A DNA stretch of 33,228 nt from a virus. The stretch spans positions 1 through 33,228 of IMG/VR virus record IMGVR_UViG_3300022539_000312; one strand, given 5' to 3'. Of the stretch, positions 11,908 through 19,807 are shown in pieces. A model generated the notes under the pieces. That model saw nothing but the letters and a program-made list of their open reading frames with translations. It had not been told where the DNA came from and searched no databases. Position numbers and translations under genes: made by a program. Within the stretch, counting starts at the first letter, position 1, and the number at the start of each line of letters is the position of its first letter.

Positions 11908-12231
11908 ATGAAGATGCCCAAGACAATAAAGATCGGCGGACATCAATATAAGATTATATTTCCTTATGTTTTTAATGAGAGATATGATCGTGTCGGGGAT
12001 CATGATCCTTCAACTAAAGAAATTAGATTAACCGATCAAGATGCTGCTGTTCCGATTGCTGATTCAGGCATTACAGTATCTCTTATACATGAAATTTTAC
12101 ATGCGATAGATAGAAATTCAGGATACAATATGTTTGTTGGAGATGAAGGAGAAAAGCGTATAGTGGCTATTTCCGAAGGGATATATCAAGTATTAGTAGA
12201 TAATCCAAAGTTAAAGGAGGTAATATGGTAA
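11908..12231 (+). CDS. HExxH zinc metalloprotease-like protein
   Basis: 107 residues with HEILH at 61-65, the zinc-binding HExxH helix, followed 14-25 residues later by acidic residues (GDEGEK) and a helix ISEGIYQVL. The N-terminus (IKIGGHQYKIIF) forms beta strands, as in small SprT-like or phage metallopeptidase-like proteins. The third zinc ligand is not certain. Possible roles include processing of virion proteins or counter-defence; not decidable here. An SD (GAGGT) lies close upstream. Confidence 0.65.
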   Translation: MKMPKTIKIGGHQYKIIFPYVFNERYDRVGDHDPSTKEIRLTDQDAAVPIADSGITVSLIHEILHAIDRNSGYNMFVGDEGEKRIVAISEGIYQVLVDNPKLKEVIW

Positions 12232-12470
12232 AGAGGTTCATAATCTTAATAATGCTTATATTCTTTTGTGGATGTACATTAAAGTTTCCAGGGGTTATGA
12301 CCAGCGTACAGTCCGCAAAGGATCAAGATTCAGAGTTATATGTTATAATCAAGTATGAAGAACCTCGGGCAGTTGCGGTTTATAAGAAAGCAGAAGACGG
12401 TGCATATAGGCTGGTTAACCCTGAACTTGTGCATTATAATCATAAAGAAGAAATAAAACAAGGAGGTTAA
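12225..12470 (+). CDS. Small lipoprotein
   Basis: 81 residues. Basic start MVKR, hydrophobic stretch FIILIMLIFF, then CGC where C17 can serve as the lipidated Cys (F-C-G-C, an imperfect lipobox). The mature part has a few beta strands. A very good SD (AAAGGAGGT) lies in the end of the metalloprotease gene. Phage lipoproteins often act in superinfection exclusion at the inner or outer membrane. It is directly followed by an outer-membrane barrel gene, so a joint envelope role is plausible. Confidence 0.65.
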   Translation: MVKRFIILIMLIFFCGCTLKFPGVMTSVQSAKDQDSELYVIIKYEEPRAVAVYKKAEDGAYRLVNPELVHYNHKEEIKQGG

Positions 12471-12473
12471 AGA

Positions 12474-13016
12474 ATGATTAAGAGACTAATATTAGCATTT
12501 ATGGCGGTATTGTTAATGTCAGTACCAGCGATGGCAGAGGACACCTATATCAGCATAGGCGGTGTTTATGCGATTGAGAACTTTGATACAGGTTTAATAG
12601 ATTTTGATAACACCGAAGGCTTGAATTTAAGAGCCGGATGTAATATAACAGATACATTCGCAGTTGAACTTACCTATGATTATCTCCCCGGGTTCTCTTG
12701 GAGCTATGATGGTTTAAGCGCAGATGCCGACATCGAGACACTTATGCTTGCCGGTAAGCTGTCAACCGGAGAGAAAGTCAGGCCGTATTTTACAGGCGGT
12801 ATCGGAGTTATGAGGGGTGATCTTACCGTATCATATCTTGGTCAAGCTCTAACAGCATCAGAAAGTGATATGTGCGGTAAAGCCGGAATCGGTGTTGACT
12901 ACTTTATTGAGGATAATGTTTCTCTTGGACTTGAGGGTGCTTATGTCGTGGGATTTGGAGATATGGACATGGTGGAATATACCATGATAACGTGTGGTGT
13001 AGCTTTGCACTTTTAA
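12474..13016 (+). CDS. Outer-membrane beta-barrel protein
   Basis: 180 residues. Signal peptide with cleavage after AMA (about residue 21), then alternating beta strands with Gly and aromatic residues (YISIGGVYAI, LNLRAGCNI, FAVELTYDYL, RPYFTGGIGV) and a C-terminal strand ending in Phe (GVALHF), the BAM recognition signal. Size and pattern fit eight-stranded OmpA/OmpW/Ail-like barrels. Phages such as lambda carry Ail-family genes (lom) that alter the host surface. Here it pairs with the lipoprotein just upstream (3-base gap). It strongly implies a diderm host. Confidence 0.85.
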   Translation: MIKRLILAFMAVLLMSVPAMAEDTYISIGGVYAIENFDTGLIDFDNTEGLNLRAGCNITDTFAVELTYDYLPGFSWSYDGLSADADIETLMLAGKLSTGEKVRPYFTGGIGVMRGDLTVSYLGQALTASESDMCGKAGIGVDYFIEDNVSLGLEGAYVVGFGDMDMVEYTMITCGVALHF

Positions 13017-13140
13017 GAAATATACAGTTTAGTCGAGAGGGTTAGGGTAAAGCGAAAACCTATTGGTTAAGGATTAAAATCAAGAGTTTATCAATGATGA
13101 TTATCTCAAGCAGAGCCAAAATGATCATTATAAATAATTA

Positions 13141-13186
13141 TAGCCAGATTTACTAAAAGAAAGATAAGCTCTAACTCTCTTGGCTA
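13141..13186 (+). ncRNA. Stem-loop in the 13017-13200 gap
   Basis: TAGCCA (13141-13146) pairs with TGGCTA (13181-13186) in the gap between the barrel gene and the 13201 gene. The remainder of the gap shows no gene. Its downstream edge carries the SD (AGGAG) for the next gene, so it is either a weak terminator for the barrel gene or a leader. Confidence 0.3.
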
Positions 13187-13200
13187 ATATTTAGGAGAAT

Positions 13201-13380
13201 ATGTGGTGTTTACATAGAATTAAAGAATCAAATGGATGGGTAGCGAAAAGGATTTTACGGCAATGTGTATATTATATGTCAGTAGTAAATGGTTTTTCAG
13301 TAGAAAAAGATGGTAGGATTATAATAGACTTCTTTAAAGCTGCTGATATATTTAGAGAAAAGCATAAACTATTTTTATAA
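13201..13380 (+). CDS. 59-residue hypothetical protein
   Basis: ATG 13201 with SD TAGGAG. A basic, slightly hydrophobic protein (MWCLHRIKESNGWVAKRIL...), ending in FFKAADIFREKHKLFL. It shows no motif that I recognise. It is flanked by folded leaders on both sides. Confidence 0.5.
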   Translation: MWCLHRIKESNGWVAKRILRQCVYYMSVVNGFSVEKDGRIIIDFFKAADIFREKHKLFL

Positions 13381-13384
13381 GATA

Positions 13385-13465
13385 ATTGCCGGAGAGTGCG
13401 GAATTGTCAAGATTTAGTAGAGCTTGTCATTGGAGTTAAGATATCATCTTCTGCCTTTCGGCAAT
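13385..13465 (+). ncRNA. Structured leader before a small membrane-protein cluster
   Basis: ATTGCCG (13385-13391) pairs perfectly with CGGCAAT (13459-13465). It encloses CAAG/CTTG and an AAGAT-ATC-ATCTT hairpin, giving a junction-like fold. It is followed within a few bases by the SD (GGGAG) and ATG 13479. No T-run is present, so termination is unlikely; a translational role fits better. Confidence 0.35.
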
Positions 13466-13478
13466 AATATGGGAGACT

Positions 13479-13616
13479 ATGGCTAATTGGGATGGTTTTT
13501 GGGATAAATTTTGGTGGGGAGCATTTTGGACGATAATTCCTGCTTGCTGTATTTTTCTGTTGGGTTTTATTATTTGGAGTAGTTATCAACTATATTTAAT
13601 GTGGCCACTATTATGA
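13479..13616 (+). CDS. 45-residue Trp-rich membrane peptide (holin-like)
   Basis: It has seven Trp in 45 residues and one transmembrane segment (WTIIPACCIFLLGFIIW), short and hydrophobic. Size and position in a run of small membrane proteins between terminase subunits are compatible with a holin or accessory lysis peptide, but no endolysin is seen nearby. It overlaps the next gene (ATGA). Confidence 0.5.
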   Translation: MANWDGFWDKFWWGAFWTIIPACCIFLLGFIIWSSYQLYLMWPLL

Positions 13617-13888
13617 CCAAACCTAAGATATTTCTAACCGCATTAATCGTTATCGTGGTGGTGTTTTCTTCTATTTGGATAATTAATGCTACCACTGATC
13701 GTATCTATTTCTATCCCACATATGTTGTAAATGATGGAAAGGACATAATGGTAAAACTACCATGTGGGACAGGAATAAACACAAATTTAACAAAAGAGGA
13801 TCTTGAAACGTTGATTTCAAACCCACTTGCGGGAATTTCTCCACAGTGCGCAAAGGAAATATTAGATTATTTAAAAGTGAAAATATGA
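13613..13888 (+). CDS. Membrane-anchored small protein, paralogous N-terminus (MTKPKIFL), copy 1
   Basis: The start is placed at ATG 13613, not 13601, because it overlaps the previous stop by ATGA and because the next gene begins with the same MTKPKIFL sequence. One N-terminal anchor (LTALIVIVVVFSSIWII) is followed by an about 65-residue polar domain facing the periplasm by the positive-inside rule. Two adjacent anchored proteins with soluble outer domains could be envelope-active or spanin-like, but no clear spanin features are present. Confidence 0.55.
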   Translation: MTKPKIFLTALIVIVVVFSSIWIINATTDRIYFYPTYVVNDGKDIMVKLPCGTGINTNLTKEDLETLISNPLAGISPQCAKEILDYLKVKI

Positions 13889-14250
13889 CCAAGCCTAAGA
13901 TATTCTTAATAATATTAGTTCTTATTGCCCTGTCTCTATTTGGGTATGCACTAGTCAGGACTTTTAGTGGAGAGAAGCAAGTTGAATATGCTAAGGGTAC
14001 AGTTACATACGGAGAAGGTATTGGTGATTGCTATGTAACTATGGAACGAGAGGGTGACGGTGAATTATATATAGATGGTAGAATTGAATATAAGTATCAT
14101 AACATAGTATGGTGTGGTGGTTCAGATAAGCCAGTATTAACATTAGAGATTATAGACAGTAAACCTGTCTTCACTTATGATAATATAGACGAAGCAGGAC
14201 AGGCATTTATGGATTGGATTGACAGGTATTATATAGAGCAAAATAAATGA
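13885..14250 (+). CDS. Membrane-anchored small protein, paralogous N-terminus (MTKPKIFL), copy 2
   Basis: ATG 13885 overlaps the previous stop (ATGA) and gives MTKPKIFLIILVLIALSLFGYAL, nearly the same N-terminal anchor as its neighbour. The in-frame upstream start at 13846 would place residues inside the previous gene and is not favoured. The 100-residue soluble part has paired strands, Gly turns and two Cys (GDCYV, VWCGG). The shared N-terminus with different C-terminal domains suggests duplication followed by domain exchange. Confidence 0.55.
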   Translation: MTKPKIFLIILVLIALSLFGYALVRTFSGEKQVEYAKGTVTYGEGIGDCYVTMEREGDGELYIDGRIEYKYHNIVWCGGSDKPVLTLEIIDSKPVFTYDNIDEAGQAFMDWIDRYYIEQNK

Positions 14251-14348
14251 GTGACATAGACACAAAAGAATTATTAAAGGCAATTATCAAAGGACTCGGC
14301 TTTTTGGTCGGGCAGTTGAAGAAGGTGTTAAAAGGAGAAAAGATATAA
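14247..14348 (+). CDS. 33-residue amphipathic helical peptide
   Basis: ATGA overlap with the previous gene. The sequence KELLKAIIKGLGFLVGQLKKVLKGEKI is strongly amphipathic and cationic, resembling membrane-active peptides. It could help disrupt or sense the membrane during lysis. A function is not established. Confidence 0.5.
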   Translation: MSDIDTKELLKAIIKGLGFLVGQLKKVLKGEKI

Positions 14349-14362
14349 TATAACAACATAAC

Positions 14363-14459
14363 AGTATAGTATCTCACTTCGGTAGCCTGCTATACTAAGC
14401 AGAAAGCGCACAAAGCTCTCTTCTGATGATTTACAATGTCATTAGATTAGGGCTTTTTT
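14363..14459 (+). terminator. Two hairpins with T-run directly before terL
   Basis: AGTATAG/CTATACT (14363-14369, 14390-14396) is the first stem. The second is a long hairpin: AAAGCTC (14412-14418) with GGGCTTT (14450-14456), and inside it CTGATGA/TCATTAG (14423-14429, 14439-14445). TTTTTT runs from 14454 to 14459, typical of an intrinsic terminator. The TerL ATG is only four bases after the T-run and has no SD. Termination before the late operon, or antitermination control, is therefore possible. Confidence 0.6.
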
Positions 14460-14463
14460 ATTT

Positions 14464-15978
14464 ATGACAACCACACATCCAACAGAACTACCACCGCCTG
14501 AAGAATTTGCGGCATTATTAGCAAGCCAGTTACAGCCGGGGTTGCTGGAGTCACTTGTATCGGCCGACAATGTTGCAGGAAAGACCGAAAAACTTGTTGA
14601 TTACATGGAATATGAGGGACGTGGTGCATGGCAGAATGAACCGCATCTTGATATATTATGTAATAAACTTGAGGATGTAGCACAGGGCAAGATTAAGCGA
14701 TTAATGGTATTTATGCCTCCTCGTCATGGAAAATCTCAGGTATGTTCTAAGAAGTTTCCAGCATGGTATCTCAGAAAGTTTCCTGACAGATATATAATGA
14801 TTACATCGTATTCCGCTGATTTGGCTTTTGACTTTTCAAGGATTGCCCGAAATACGATACAGGATGAAAGAGAGATATTCCCGAATATCGGTGTATCACA
14901 ACAGGCAAGAGCTGTTAAACATTGGACACTGGAAGGACGCAAGGGGGGTTTGATAGCTGCTGGTGTGGGCGGGCCGATAACAGGTCGGGGTGCAAGTGTT
15001 GCGATAATTGATGATCCATTTAAGAATTATGAGGAAGCGGCATCAGCAACCGTAAGAGAATCGGTCTGGCAGTGGTACAGGTCAACATTAAGAACTCGTT
15101 TAGACCCGAATGGAGCTATTGTTCTTATTATGACACGCTGGCATCAGGACGACATGGCTGGCAGATTATTAGCAGAGATGAAAGAAGGGACAGGCGAAGA
15201 TTGGGAAGTTATAAGCTTACCTGGAATTGCAGATAATGATGACCCTCTTGGTCGAAAAGCAGGTGAAGCATTAAGTCCGAGATTTCCAATAAATGAATTA
15301 CTTACAATCAAAAAGGCTCTTGGCGGTTATTTGTTCGGAGCATTATATCAGCAAACTCCGAGAGCAAAAGAAGGAAATTACTTTAAAGACCATTGGTTTA
15401 TAGATGCTGGTGATACGTCTGTATTATTAGAGTCTTGGAGAAAAAATGGACATTATGTTTCAATCTATGCTGCTATGGATTTTGCGATTGGCGAAAAACA
15501 GCAAAATGATTGGAATGTGATTGATGTTGCAGCAATTAGTCCTGAAGGTGAGAATATCCTGATTGATCGTATCAGGTTTAAAGATGATGCAGACGGTATT
15601 GCTGATGAAATAGTTAATGTTCAGAGAAAATATAAACCTTTACTATTCGGATTTGAGGAAGGGCAAATCAGGAAAGCTATTTGGCCGACAGTAATACGTA
15701 AGATGAAAGACGCAAAAGTTACCATTAATTCTCAATTCTTAGTTCCAATAGGCGATAAAATAGCCAGAGCAAGAACAGGTCAGGGACAGATGCGACAGGG
15801 ACAGTGGTTATTTTCGTTTAATGCAGACTGGTTTGAGGATTTTAAGGAATGGATGCTTGGTTTCCCGAATGCAACCTTTGATGATGACACAGATGCTTTT
15901 GCACACCTGTCAAGATTGATTGAAGATGTTAAACAGGGAATTTATGACCCAACTAGTTTAGACGGAGTATTAATTTAA
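14464..15978 (+). CDS. terL: Terminase large subunit (packaging ATPase-nuclease)
   Basis: 504 residues. ATPase: Walker A PPRHGKS (85-91), Walker B VAIIDDP (179-185), and the coupling motif IMTRWHQDDM (222-231). Nuclease: MDF (D339) at the first strand, FEEG (E398/E399), and DDDTDAF (473-479) as the third acidic cluster, as expected for the RNase H-like fold. It drives DNA into the prohead and cuts concatemers. The start is unusual: ATG 14464 follows a T-run with no SD, so translation may be leaderless-like or regulated. It begins the late operon. Confidence 0.95.
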   Translation: MTTTHPTELPPPEEFAALLASQLQPGLLESLVSADNVAGKTEKLVDYMEYEGRGAWQNEPHLDILCNKLEDVAQGKIKRLMVFMPPRHGKSQVCSKKFPAWYLRKFPDRYIMITSYSADLAFDFSRIARNTIQDEREIFPNIGVSQQARAVKHWTLEGRKGGLIAAGVGGPITGRGASVAIIDDPFKNYEEAASATVRESVWQWYRSTLRTRLDPNGAIVLIMTRWHQDDMAGRLLAEMKEGTGEDWEVISLPGIADNDDPLGRKAGEALSPRFPINELLTIKKALGGYLFGALYQQTPRAKEGNYFKDHWFIDAGDTSVLLESWRKNGHYVSIYAAMDFAIGEKQQNDWNVIDVAAISPEGENILIDRIRFKDDADGIADEIVNVQRKYKPLLFGFEEGQIRKAIWPTVIRKMKDAKVTINSQFLVPIGDKIARARTGQGQMRQGQWLFSFNADWFEDFKEWMLGFPNATFDDDTDAFAHLSRLIEDVKQGIYDPTSLDGVLI

Positions 15979-15986
15979 GGAGAAAT

Positions 15987-16259
15987 ATGAAAAAGACAGC
16001 CAAAGAGCAGCCAAAAGGAGTAGCGCCAATAGGGGCGATTAAAATTATCATAATGAGTGATGGTGGGGTGCAGGTAAATGGATTTCCGCAGGATTTGCAT
16101 GTAGCTCAATCTTGGATGGATGCGGCAAAAAGAGCAATAGTTAATTATTTTATAGATAAAGCCAAGCGTGGCGAACTTAACGAAAAAGGAATAGTTGAGA
16201 AGAAGATATTAACACGTGATAGAAGTCTTATTGGAGCAGATGGTAAGAGATTGCAGTGA
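15987..16259 (+). CDS. 90-residue hypothetical protein after terL
   Basis: SD AAGGAG eight bases from terL's end. Strands AIKIIIMSDGGVQVNGFP and a helix (LHVAQSWMDAAKRAIVNYFIDKA) suggest a small alpha/beta protein. Proteins of this type often lie between terL and portal genes. Unknown function. Confidence 0.6.
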   Translation: MKKTAKEQPKGVAPIGAIKIIIMSDGGVQVNGFPQDLHVAQSWMDAAKRAIVNYFIDKAKRGELNEKGIVEKKILTRDRSLIGADGKRLQ

Positions 16260-16873
16260 GAAAGCCTATTGAGCGTCATTATAACGAAAAGAACGACACA
16301 ACTGTCCTGTTCTTTAGTGAGACCGAAGAAGGCAACGAATACTACGTCAGAGGCGGTATATGCTTCCCAATCACTTTTGAGAGGGCAGGGGTAAGGGACG
16401 TTCAGGGATGCGCTCTATTAGGCGGTCAGGACGTTAGAACAAAGATAATTACAATATTCGAGCAGATAGAGTTTGTAACAATAGATAATATCATAGACGA
16501 CAAAACTCAGATGATTGAATATTACGGACTTGGTTCATGGCTGAATAAAGCATGGGCAAGATATTATGCAAGGAAGTTCTTTTATAATCAGCCGTTTGAG
16601 ACGGCGAAGAAATATAGACTTGAGATAATCAGGTCGAAAATGATTAACCCGAAACCTTATCTGATTTCCGTGCCGTTTATAGATGATGATGAAGCGCATC
16701 ACGTTATATGGAAACAAGTTAAGACAAAGCGAATAAAGATGAAAGAAGGTAGTATTTTGCACGAACAGCTTGGCGTGGTTAAAGGTGGAGATAAGCAGAT
16801 GCTTCCCGCTGTGTATGCTCTTGCGTGTTTATTGATAGGAATAGAACGTTTTCCTTACAGAAAAAAGGATTAA
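16256..16873 (+). CDS. 205-residue hypothetical phage protein
   Basis: Starts at GTG 16256 in a GTGA overlap with the previous gene. It has beta-rich N-terminal strands (TTVLFFSETEEGNEYYVRGGICFP) and then a helical region with many aromatics (LNKAWARYYARKFFYNQPFETAKKYR). A final hydrophobic helix ends in PYRKKD. No family is recognised. Its position between terL and portal suggests a role in head assembly or packaging. Confidence 0.65.
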   Translation: MRKPIERHYNEKNDTTVLFFSETEEGNEYYVRGGICFPITFERAGVRDVQGCALLGGQDVRTKIITIFEQIEFVTIDNIIDDKTQMIEYYGLGSWLNKAWARYYARKFFYNQPFETAKKYRLEIIRSKMINPKPYLISVPFIDDDEAHHVIWKQVKTKRIKMKEGSILHEQLGVVKGGDKQMLPAVYALACLLIGIERFPYRKKD

Positions 16874-16875
16874 AA

Positions 16876-17088
16876 TTGAACGAAATAGATAAAAACTATA
16901 TGTTAGATATAGCAAACGGTATAGAAAGATCAGTTAGATTGGGTAATATAAAAGATATTCCTGAAGGACAGCGATATATACAAATAAGTGATACTTTAGC
17001 TAAAGAGATAACAGAAAAATTAAGAATAATAGCACAAAAAGGATTAAAGAATGCACTTAGTAAATATGAAGAAACCGAAACTTACTAA
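16876..17088 (+). CDS. 70-residue helical protein
   Basis: TTG 16876 is preferred (SD AAAGGA just upstream; gives MNEIDKNYMLDIANGIERS...). The in-frame upstream start at 16825 lies inside the previous gene. Mostly helical with charged ends. It overlaps the next gene by about 20 bases. Unknown. Confidence 0.55.
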   Translation: MNEIDKNYMLDIANGIERSVRLGNIKDIPEGQRYIQISDTLAKEITEKLRIIAQKGLKNALSKYEETETY

Positions 17089-17389
17089 AGAAGAAATAAA
17101 AGCACAAACAGTTGAACCATCACTTGTAAATGAAGACCGATATCCATACGGTCTTAGGTTGCGATTAGATCAAGATGAAATAGCCAAAATTTCAGCACTT
17201 AAAACTATTGAAGCAGGAACTATGGTTTTGATTAAAGCTGTTGGCAAGGTTACTGAAGTTTCTGTTATAGACAGCGAAGACGATAAACGTAAACGCCGAA
17301 CTGTTGAAATTCAGATACATGAAATTGGGATTGCGGATAAGGCGGACGATAAAACAGCGTTTGATGAATATTCAGGAAAGGAGAAATAG
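17066..17389 (+). CDS. Capsid staple-like protein
   Basis: ATG 17066 (MKKPKLTKEEIKAQT) is the likelier start; 17051 is an alternative. The sequence YPYGLRLRLDQDEIAKI ... AGTMVLIKAVGKVTEVSV ... TVEIQIHEIGI fits the small phage beta-barrel 'capsid staple' family (G-L-R-I/L-x-L then a V-x-S-V strand and a final L-Q-I-x-x-M/I strand). It would clamp neighbouring capsomers from outside or inside. Family assignment is by pattern only. Confidence 0.55.
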   Translation: MKKPKLTKEEIKAQTVEPSLVNEDRYPYGLRLRLDQDEIAKISALKTIEAGTMVLIKAVGKVTEVSVIDSEDDKRKRRTVEIQIHEIGIADKADDKTAFDEYSGKEK

Positions 17390-17390
17390 T

Positions 17391-17546
17391 ATGTTTGATG
17401 TTAAATTAGAACAGTTTTTAAGAGATGAAGTTAAGGGTACAGTAAGAAAAATCGTTCCAGAACTTATTGAGAAAGTAGAGAAACTAGAGAGGCGTGTTCA
17501 AAGACTGAACACTAAAGTTAAAAAGCTCAAGAAAACAGGAAAATAG
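17391..17546 (+). CDS. 51-residue coiled-coil peptide
   Basis: ATG 17391 with an AAAGGAG SD; the longer upstream start at 17304 is out of context. It is almost all heptad repeat (VPELIEKVEKLERRVQRLNTK...), basic at its end. It may form a trimer or bind nucleic acid. Adjacent to the portal gene. Confidence 0.6.
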   Translation: MFDVKLEQFLRDEVKGTVRKIVPELIEKVEKLERRVQRLNTKVKKLKKTGK

Positions 17547-17549
17547 TAA

Positions 17550-19547
17550 GTGACCATAATAACACCCACTAATCCATCAGCGTTAGCCGAATACCTGCGT
17601 GATAATATTTACGATAAATTACGCAAGGAACGGGAAGCGACAATTGAACCCAAGTGGCAAAAGAATATTGATGCGTTTAATGCGGTTGTTAACAGTGAAT
17701 ATTGGAAAGAGGGTGAAACTGAAGGCTGGCGGTCTGATACTTTTATAAAACTGACCAAACAAAAGATTGTAACTGCCTATTCAATGATAGTGGATATTAT
17801 TTTACAGGGTGGTAAAATTCCTTTTTCGTTACTTCCGAGTCCCTGGGATACAATGGTTTTTAAAGATTTACCCGAAGAACAGAAAAAAAGACTTGAAGAC
17901 GATATAGACGAAATGGAGGATTTAATTAATCAGCAGTTTCAGGATTGCAGTGCAGATAGAGAAATGATGAAGAATATAATGAGTGGTGCAATCTATGGTG
18001 AGACTATTGGTAAGAAGTATGTCCATGAAGTCATTAGAACAGGTTATAAGAAGATTTCACTTGCTCCACAGGGTTTACAAGACCAGCAGGGTCAATATGA
18101 CAGGTTTGAGGCTTTCAAAAAAACTAAGGATGCTCCGGCATACAGGCATATATCTAACTGGAATTTTTTCAGAGACCTTGAAACCAATGATTTGCAGACA
18201 GGATTAGCAGATATTGAAAGAGACCTTGTTTCACCGTTTTGGCTTAGAAAGAAAAAAGGTCAGCCATTCTGGATAGATGATGCAATTGATAGGGCGATTA
18301 AAAACGCCAGAAAGCCAGGGGATACGTCTTCTACAGGCTCTACAAGTGATACCAGTTCTTTGCCGCCGTTTTTAAGAACAATTACTAACAGACATAATAC
18401 AATAGAAAATCTTGAGTTCTGGACTAGAGTTCCAACAGAAATAGTCGAGCAGTTTGAAAAAGATTTAAAGAAAAAAGGTCACTTTACGACAGATATACAG
18501 CTTGAATATGACGGTAATGAAACAGAAATAATGGCTGTTATGAGTGATGCCGAAGTTACAAGATACGCAAAAGCTGAGGAAGGCAAGCGACCTTTTTACC
18601 GTGTTGAGTGGGAGATGAAACCCGATCATGCAGAGGGTATTGGAGTTGCAGACAATCTTGAAGATGTTCAAAAAGTTCTTAATGGTATGATTAGGGCTTT
18701 TGAGAATAACAAGAAATTATCCGCAAATGTCATGGGTGCTGGTAAAAGCAGACTTATGCCTGATTGGGATGGATCATTTAAGCCCGGACAATTTATTGAA
18801 GTAGCTGAAGAAGTTGATGATGCAAGGATGGCTTTTCAGCAGATTATAGTTGCAGATGTAGGGGAGACGTTACTTAGCGGAATTGCTTTATTTGAGAGAT
18901 ACGCTGATGAATCAAGTATGCTTCCAAAGTTACTTGCCGGTTCGGTTCTGGAAAAGCAAAAGCCCGACACGCTTGGCGAACTTCATATGCTTCAGCAAAA
19001 CTCAGGCAAGTATCTTGGGTCTGTGATTAAAAACTTTGATGAAGGCATAATCGAACCTGTAGTTACCGATTTTTACCATTATATTATGGATGATCCTGAA
19101 GTTGAGAAAGGTAAGGGGAATTTCATAGCAAAGGCATTAGGTTTTACAAGTTTTCAGGATAAAATAATCAGAGTCCAGAAAATAATGCAGGCTATTAATC
19201 TTGCTTTATCGGATGATAGATTAGCACAGGAAGTTAAGTTCAGGGATTTACTTGAGGAAATTTATAAAGCACTTGATTTAGAACCATCACAGATTTTAAA
19301 GACTCCAGATGAAAAACAACAGGAACAAGAACAGCAGTTACAGATGATAGCAATGCAGGAGGCAAAAGCAAAACGAATGCGAGATGATGCTCTTATGGTA
19401 GAAGAAGAACAAAAAGATACCGACTTAGACAGAGAAATAGACAAAGAAGATGCAAAACATGAAAATGCTTTAGAGATGGAAGATGTTGAGTTTGAACATG
19501 AGGTGGCTTTGAAGACCGTACCAACACCGAAAACAGAAAGTAAATGA
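17550..19547 (+). CDS. Portal protein
   Basis: 665 residues, GTG start after an AGGA SD. Long portal features: an N-terminal helical domain with WKEGETEGWRSDTFIKLTKQKI, a central beta-rich wing (PAYRHISNWNFFRDLETND, YRVEWEMKPDHAEGIGVADNLEDVQKVLN) and a C-terminal helical stem. The tail is very Gln/Glu-rich and charged (from about residue 585), resembling the extended helical barrel found in podovirus portals. Located between terL and capsid genes, as expected. It forms the dodecameric DNA entry and exit vertex. Assigned by motif pattern and location. Confidence 0.8.
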   Translation: MTIITPTNPSALAEYLRDNIYDKLRKEREATIEPKWQKNIDAFNAVVNSEYWKEGETEGWRSDTFIKLTKQKIVTAYSMIVDIILQGGKIPFSLLPSPWDTMVFKDLPEEQKKRLEDDIDEMEDLINQQFQDCSADREMMKNIMSGAIYGETIGKKYVHEVIRTGYKKISLAPQGLQDQQGQYDRFEAFKKTKDAPAYRHISNWNFFRDLETNDLQTGLADIERDLVSPFWLRKKKGQPFWIDDAIDRAIKNARKPGDTSSTGSTSDTSSLPPFLRTITNRHNTIENLEFWTRVPTEIVEQFEKDLKKKGHFTTDIQLEYDGNETEIMAVMSDAEVTRYAKAEEGKRPFYRVEWEMKPDHAEGIGVADNLEDVQKVLNGMIRAFENNKKLSANVMGAGKSRLMPDWDGSFKPGQFIEVAEEVDDARMAFQQIIVADVGETLLSGIALFERYADESSMLPKLLAGSVLEKQKPDTLGELHMLQQNSGKYLGSVIKNFDEGIIEPVVTDFYHYIMDDPEVEKGKGNFIAKALGFTSFQDKIIRVQKIMQAINLALSDDRLAQEVKFRDLLEEIYKALDLEPSQILKTPDEKQQEQEQQLQMIAMQEAKAKRMRDDALMVEEEQKDTDLDREIDKEDAKHENALEMEDVEFEHEVALKTVPTPKTESK

Positions 19548-19807
19548 ATATAATTAAATACTTAAAAACTTCAGGCGAGATTTTAAACTTAAAGGATGCT
19601 CATCATATCGGAGCATCAAAGGCTTTATTAAATGCAGTAGAGATTAAGCGTGAAGAATTAAGAAAGAAAAAACCAATGCGATGTGATGAAGATTTAAAGA
19701 AAGACTTAGTTTTTATATTAGGGCAAATAAATATGGCAAATTGGCTCTTAGACCTTCCCAGAAAGGCAGGAGAGTATTACCAAAAAACAGAAGGGAGAGA
19801 GCTATGA
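19544..19807 (+). CDS. 87-residue helical hypothetical protein
   Basis: ATGA overlap with the portal gene, and its stop overlaps the next gene's start. Helical with basic patches (EIKREELRKKKPMRCDEDLKK). Small helical proteins directly after a portal can be head-completion or assembly factors. Unknown. Confidence 0.6.
   Translation: MNIIKYLKTSGEILNLKDAHHIGASKALLNAVEIKREELRKKKPMRCDEDLKKDLVFILGQINMANWLLDLPRKAGEYYQKTEGREL

Noticed and set aside
14412-14456. Hammerhead ribozyme, because of CTGATGA in the terL leader
   Set aside because: The matching GAAA core and cleavage-site arrangement are absent, and the segment fits better as part of a terminator stem.
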